DNA of 64,000 nucleotides from Blasia pusilla (Eukaryota > Marchantiophyta > Marchantiopsida > Blasiales). Both the position numbers and the translations under genes were made by a program. Numbering within the stretch: the stretch's first letter is position 1; each line of letters starts with the position of its first letter. The stretch spans positions 51,770,001 to 51,834,000 of the forward strand of contig CM114271.1 of the NCBI GenBank assembly GCA_050084515.1, read 5' to 3'. This document shows positions 60,721 through 64,000 of the stretch, one piece after another. Under the pieces are notes generated by a model that did no database searches, was not told the origin of the DNA, and saw nothing but the letters and a program-made list of their open reading frames with translations.

Positions 60721-62353
60721 TGAGACATCGTCTTATAGACCTGGTTGGAAGTCCGGGGATGGACGTATGAGCCAAGTTCCTGTGAGATTTATTTATGGGG
60801 CTCGACCAGGAGGGTCTTCCCCAGCGGTGTTAGCATCTGTGGCTGGTTTTAGTGGAGTAGTCACTTGGCCAGGATACTTTTTGGAGGGTAATGTTTATGC
60901 TATGGATTCTCTTGTGCATGAGGAGGTAGAGGAGGTCCCTAGTTTTGAAACAGTGGCATCCCCATCGTTGGATGTGCCACTTTGGAGTTCACGCGGTGCA
61001 CTACGGCAGGAGGCTGATCGCCTAGTGGAGGAGGCTTGGTGTGAGGATGTTATACCTCACGAGGAAGAAGAGGCCCCACGGCGGACTCCTACTTCGGGTC
61101 TAGTTGGGTTATCCCCTTTGGATACTACACCCATTGTATGGCAGTATCCGCCGGAGGGCATTTTTGTGTTAGATCTCTTAGGTGGGATTAGCACTGGTTT
61201 GGCTGCAGTGTTGCAAACCAATATTCATGTGCGGAGAAACATGTATGTGGAGCGAGATGAGACGGCCCAAAGAGTCTCATCCCGACATATTGGTCAGTTG
61301 ATGCGGAGATATCATGAGTTGTTTCCGCCATCAGCTATTCGTGGGCAGCAGCGTGCTTTGCCGTCACAGATTCCATTGTTGGGGACGCATGACCTTGAGA
61401 GGGTTGGTCTTGTGGATTCGGTCATTGCTGGATGGCCATATCAGGGTCATACACGTGCTGGTCGTGGTGAGGGATTACACGACCCTAGGTCTCGATTGTT
61501 TTGGGAGATATTACGGGTGTTACGACATCTTCAGGTTCATCAGGCACGTGCTCCAGCTTACATTCTGGAGAATGTTCCATTGTTGGGTGACACTCGGACC
61601 CGGATGATGGCGAGTGTTCATGAGGTGCGGTCTTGGATTGGACCAGCGGTGTTGTTGGATGCAGCGCGAGTTGGCTCGCGTGCACATAGTCTACGCTTGT
61701 GGTGGACAAACTTGTTGCCTAGGGAGATTCTACGTCGAGCATATGATGCAGTGCAGCGGGATCCTTGCCTTACAGTGGATAGTATCTTGGATATTGGGCG
61801 ACTTTCTCAGGTGGTGAGGGTTATTGATCGGTCACCCATGGCAGTGGTGAACCGTGTGGGCCAGCCTAGGATGGCACTTCCCATATTTTTGAGTTTTCCC
61901 TCGTCACATGCCTTTAGGGAAGGTGGTCCCGGGCTTGTATGGGATTCTCATGTGCGACAGTTGGTGGAGCCTAACGTTGATGAGAGAGAGCGTGTGATGG
62001 GATTTGCTACTGATGTGACAGCGGTTGCTTCCATTTCTGAGGCTTCACGACGTCATGTGTTGGGTCACGCCATGGACCTGAATTGTTTGACTTGGATATT
62101 GAGTCTTGGTATGGCCGAGCAGCGTCCACTTCGGACTATGTCTGTGGGTCTTCCACCCCTTGTGATGAGCTTGATGGCTACCGAGATGGTAGAGACATTG
62201 GCTGGGGGCGAGGAGAGTAGTATTTTGCATGCTTGGAGTAAATGGGATGTAATGCCTGGGCATGTGGAGTTGGTTGCTCATGCTCATGGAGGAGTTATTT
62301 GCTCAGATTATGGTGTAGCTAAGGGTGTACCATCTTGTGAGGGGGTTGCGTAG
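60686..62353 (+). CDS. DNA cytosine-5 methyltransferase domain ORF of a gypsy element (A2)
   Basis: A 555-codon open frame. Residues 1-70 are the protease tail. The methyltransferase spans about 150-475: motif I FVLDLLGGISTGLAAVL (160-176), the acidic E189, motif IV VIAGWPYQG (246-254), motif VI ENV (295-297), motif VIII LLDAARVGSRAH (323-334), and motif X HVLGHAMDLNCLTW (457-470). The catalytic Cys of motif IV is Tyr252 (codon 61439-61441, TAT; A1 has TGT), so this copy cannot be catalytic as read. Motif order and the form of motifs I and VIII are most like DNMT3/DRM2-type enzymes without the DRM rearrangement. It ends at the conserved TAG. Cytosine methyltransferases in retrotransposons have been reported from dinoflagellates and a charophyte alga. 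Confidence 0.9.
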   Translation: MYLMGFQIDYWTETSSYRPGWKSGDGRMSQVPVRFIYGARPGGSSPAVLASVAGFSGVVTWPGYFLEGNVYAMDSLVHEEVEEVPSFETVASPSLDVPLWSSRGALRQEADRLVEEAWCEDVIPHEEEEAPRRTPTSGLVGLSPLDTTPIVWQYPPEGIFVLDLLGGISTGLAAVLQTNIHVRRNMYVERDETAQRVSSRHIGQLMRRYHELFPPSAIRGQQRALPSQIPLLGTHDLERVGLVDSVIAGWPYQGHTRAGRGEGLHDPRSRLFWEILRVLRHLQVHQARAPAYILENVPLLGDTRTRMMASVHEVRSWIGPAVLLDAARVGSRAHSLRLWWTNLLPREILRRAYDAVQRDPCLTVDSILDIGRLSQVVRVIDRSPMAVVNRVGQPRMALPIFLSFPSSHAFREGGPGLVWDSHVRQLVEPNVDERERVMGFATDVTAVASISEASRRHVLGHAMDLNCLTWILSLGMAEQRPLRTMSVGLPPLVMSLMATEMVETLAGGEESSILHAWSKWDVMPGHVELVAHAHGGVICSDYGVAKGVPSCEGVA

Positions 62354-62359
62354 CAGCCA
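62351..62359 (+). promoter_or_regulatory. Candidate leaky UAG between methyltransferase and reverse transcriptase (A2)
   Basis: TAG CAG CCA, identical to A1. The frame downstream (SSSPSSVPVEETWEPLLG) is the same as in A1 and continues in phase with the methyltransferase. Fits UAG CAR YYA. Confidence 0.6.
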
Positions 62360-62962
62360 ATAGCATCGTCCTCTCCCTCTAGTGTGCCAGTGGAGGAGAC
62401 TTGGGAGCCATTACTTGGGCCCAAGCTTACGGGAGGTGAGAAATGACGCTTGACACAGTTCCTACGTGGTTATAGCAGTTGTTTTGCCTTTAGCATGAAG
62501 GAGTTGGGTGCTTTGGTTGGACCCAGTATACGGATTGATTTGGCTAGTGATATGCCAATCTTTCGTCGTCTCTACCGATGTAGCGATATGGAGAGGAACC
62601 TGATTCAGAGTAGGACGTTGGACCTTTTGGAGGCTGGATTAGTGGAGTTGTCGCATGGAGAGTATGCATCAACCACTGTCATGCCTGCTAAAAAGGATAT
62701 GCATGGCAAAAGGATAGGCGGATGTGTGAAGATTATCGTCCTATCAATCGGCAAACCAAGGCCGATAGGTATGCCATGCCTACACTTGAGGAGATCTTTG
62801 ATGTGGTGGGACAGGCAAAAATTTTCAGTACTTTGGATCTTCGGGCAGGATACCATCAATTTCCGATTTGGGAGAGTGACAAGGCCTAGACAGAATTTTG
62901 GGGTGTCAACTCTCATGGCAAGGATTGTTTGTACCAGTGGAAATTCTTACCCTTTGGGTTGA
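62354..62962 (+). pseudogene. Reverse transcriptase N-terminal part (A2)
   Basis: In frame after the TAG until a TGA near 62446 (A1 has Arg), then open from 62450. It contains FAFSMKELGALVGP, LLEAGLVELSHGEYAS and VMPAKKD. A small deletion near 62708 shifts the frame; the expected CEDYRPINRQ and LDLRAGYHQF are found in the next frame. Confidence 0.8.
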
Positions 62963-63714
62963 AGAATGCACCTGCCGAGTTTCAAAGAGTGATGGACAGG
63001 ATCCTAGGAGAGTTGGATTTTGTTCGGCGTTACATTGATGATATCTTGGTGTTCAGTAACACGGTGGAGGAGCATCAGATACATTTGCAGATTGTGTTTG
63101 AGCGGTTGAAAGCTCATGGTCTACGTTTGCATCCAAGAAAGTGTAAGTTCTTCCATGATGATGTTGAGTACTTGGGTCATGTGATCTATCCAGGTGGTTT
63201 GGGAGTTCAGCAAGCAAAGGTGGAGGCTATTGCACTTATTCCGTGTCCGATAGATGTGAGTAGAGTTCGGGCATTCATGGGATTGGCGAACTACTATCGG
63301 AGGTATGTGAAGGGATTTAGTGCTATGACAAAGCCTTTGAACCAATTGTTGAAATCAGATCAAGAGTGGCACAAGGGAGATGATCAAGAGAGAGCTTTTG
63401 TGGAGCTCAAGGCCCAGTTGGTGGCGGCGCCTATCTTGAGGAGACCTATCAGAAGGCGCCCATTTCAGTTACACACTGATTGGAGTAGGTTGGGACTTGG
63501 AGCGGTGTTGACACAACATGATGATGAGCACATGCATTTTGTGGTGGCCTATGCAAGTCGTTCGAATAATGCAATGGAGTCGCGCTACAGTTCATATGAG
63601 GGAGAGTGCTTGAAAGTTGTGTGGGCTATGGCATACTTTAGGTGTTACTTGTTTGGCAAAAACCTTACCCTTGTAACTGATTACCAAGCTGCTCAAGTGG
63701 TTGATGGAGTCTGA
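62929..63714 (+). pseudogene. Reverse transcriptase palm and RNase H (A2)
   Basis: A 261-codon frame with LPFGLKNAPAEFQRVMDRIL, YIDD at residues 35-38, LGHVIYP, NYYRRYVKGFSAM, and RNase H motifs HTDWSRLGLGAVL and SSYEGECLKVVWA. A one-base change near 63700 shifts TDYQ-x-LKWL out of frame; DVDGLSRNPC follows in the other frame at about 63800-63830. The integrase lies outside the window. Confidence 0.86.
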
Positions 63715-64000
63715 CAAGCTTACACGTAAGCTTGCACAGTGGGCTCTTATCTTACAAGAGTATGACTTCCATGTGGTACATAGACCTGGAGTTGCCAACC
63801 TTGATGTTGATGGGTTGAGTAGGAACCCATGTACTAGCCAAGAGGATGCAACTGGTGCTAGATGGCATGGCGAGGTTGATGAGGAGATGGTGCCAAGTTG
63901 GCATGCATCGGCCTTTTTATGTTGGTTTGGGATGGACTCTAGTATGGAGGACCACATGACATCTTACTCTAGTCAGAGAGTAGATGGCCAGCCTTCAGAT
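63715..64000 (+). pseudogene. RNase H end and linker of A2, to window edge
   Basis: The shifted continuation of RNase H (VDGLSRNPCTSQEDATG) and the linker toward integrase, as in A1 15990-16200. Cut by the window end. Confidence 0.75.

Larger units (their letters stand above)
57745..64000 (+). mobile_element. Family-A Ty3/gypsy retrotransposon with DNA methyltransferase (copy A2, truncated)
   Basis: Begins inside the leader without its own LTR, then gag, protease, methyltransferase, reverse transcriptase and RNase H on the plus strand, reaching the window edge before the integrase. It is a close relative of A1 over its whole length and lacks the CACTA insertion. Stops in gag (TGA at 59297-59299), a 14-bp duplication in the protease region and a TGA near 62446 show decay. 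Confidence 0.9.

Noticed and set aside
60686-62353. Bacterial contamination or a stray bacterial Dcm gene
   Set aside because: The domain is in frame with a retrotransposon protease, occurs twice in the window in the same element context, and is next to plant-type transposons.
60686-62353. Plant DRM methyltransferase
   Set aside because: DRM proteins have the rearranged order with motifs VI-X before I-V; here motif I comes first.

Overview
The window looks like nuclear DNA of a green-lineage eukaryote (streptophyte). It holds Ty3/gypsy LTR retrotransposons, a plant-type CACTA (En/Spm) transposon, a pentatricopeptide-repeat (PPR) gene fragment, and long AT-moderate stretches without clear genes. 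I found no intact host protein gene and no rRNA or tRNA gene. The species cannot be fixed from the sequence. A DNMT3-like methyltransferase inside a gypsy element points to a charophyte or a non-seed land plant rather than a flowering plant, but this is inference.

Layout. 1-9.5 kb: apparently unique sequence, no recognised gene, one strong RNA-type hairpin (1122-1209). 9.5-13.7 kb: decayed repeats, including a second CACTA transposase remnant (10.4-11.2 kb). 13.88-39.90 kb: a minus-strand Ty3/gypsy element (called A1 here) with two 368-bp LTRs. It is split by a complete 16,325-bp CACTA transposon (18254-34578) with 13-bp terminal inverted repeats and an ATC target duplication. The CACTA element carries a two-gene transposase set (Tnp2-like and TnpA-like), tandem repeats, and a captured PPR/coiled-coil gene fragment. 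40.3-41.8 kb: part of another LTR element with a tRNA-Met-type primer site. 41.8-49.3 kb: mostly unassigned, with a diverged ~570-bp tandem duplication (45.2-46.2 kb). 49.3-50.4 kb: broken reverse transcriptase of an unrelated gypsy family. 52.8-57.7 kb: scrambled pieces of a diverged relative (family B) and of family A in both orientations. 57.7-64.0 kb: a second family-A element (A2), plus strand, running off the window edge.

The notable system is family A. Its gene order is gag (zinc knuckles) - aspartic protease - DNA cytosine-5 methyltransferase - UAG stop - reverse transcriptase - RNase H - integrase - PHD finger. The methyltransferase domain has motifs I, IV, VI, VIII and X in canonical order. 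The UAG between methyltransferase and reverse transcriptase is present in both copies with coding sequence kept in frame on both sides, and it sits in the context TAG CAG CCA, which fits the TMV-type leaky-stop consensus (UAG CAR YYA). The integrase ends in a PHD-finger-like module instead of a chromodomain. An element with a DNA-methylation writer and a putative histone-mark reader could shape its own silencing or its target choice; that is inference.

Both copies are defective here. A1 keeps the catalytic Cys but has a stop in motif I and the CACTA insertion. A2 has an open methyltransferase frame but Tyr in place of the catalytic Cys. A2 also supplies the uninterrupted version of the CACTA insertion site, which proves the nesting.
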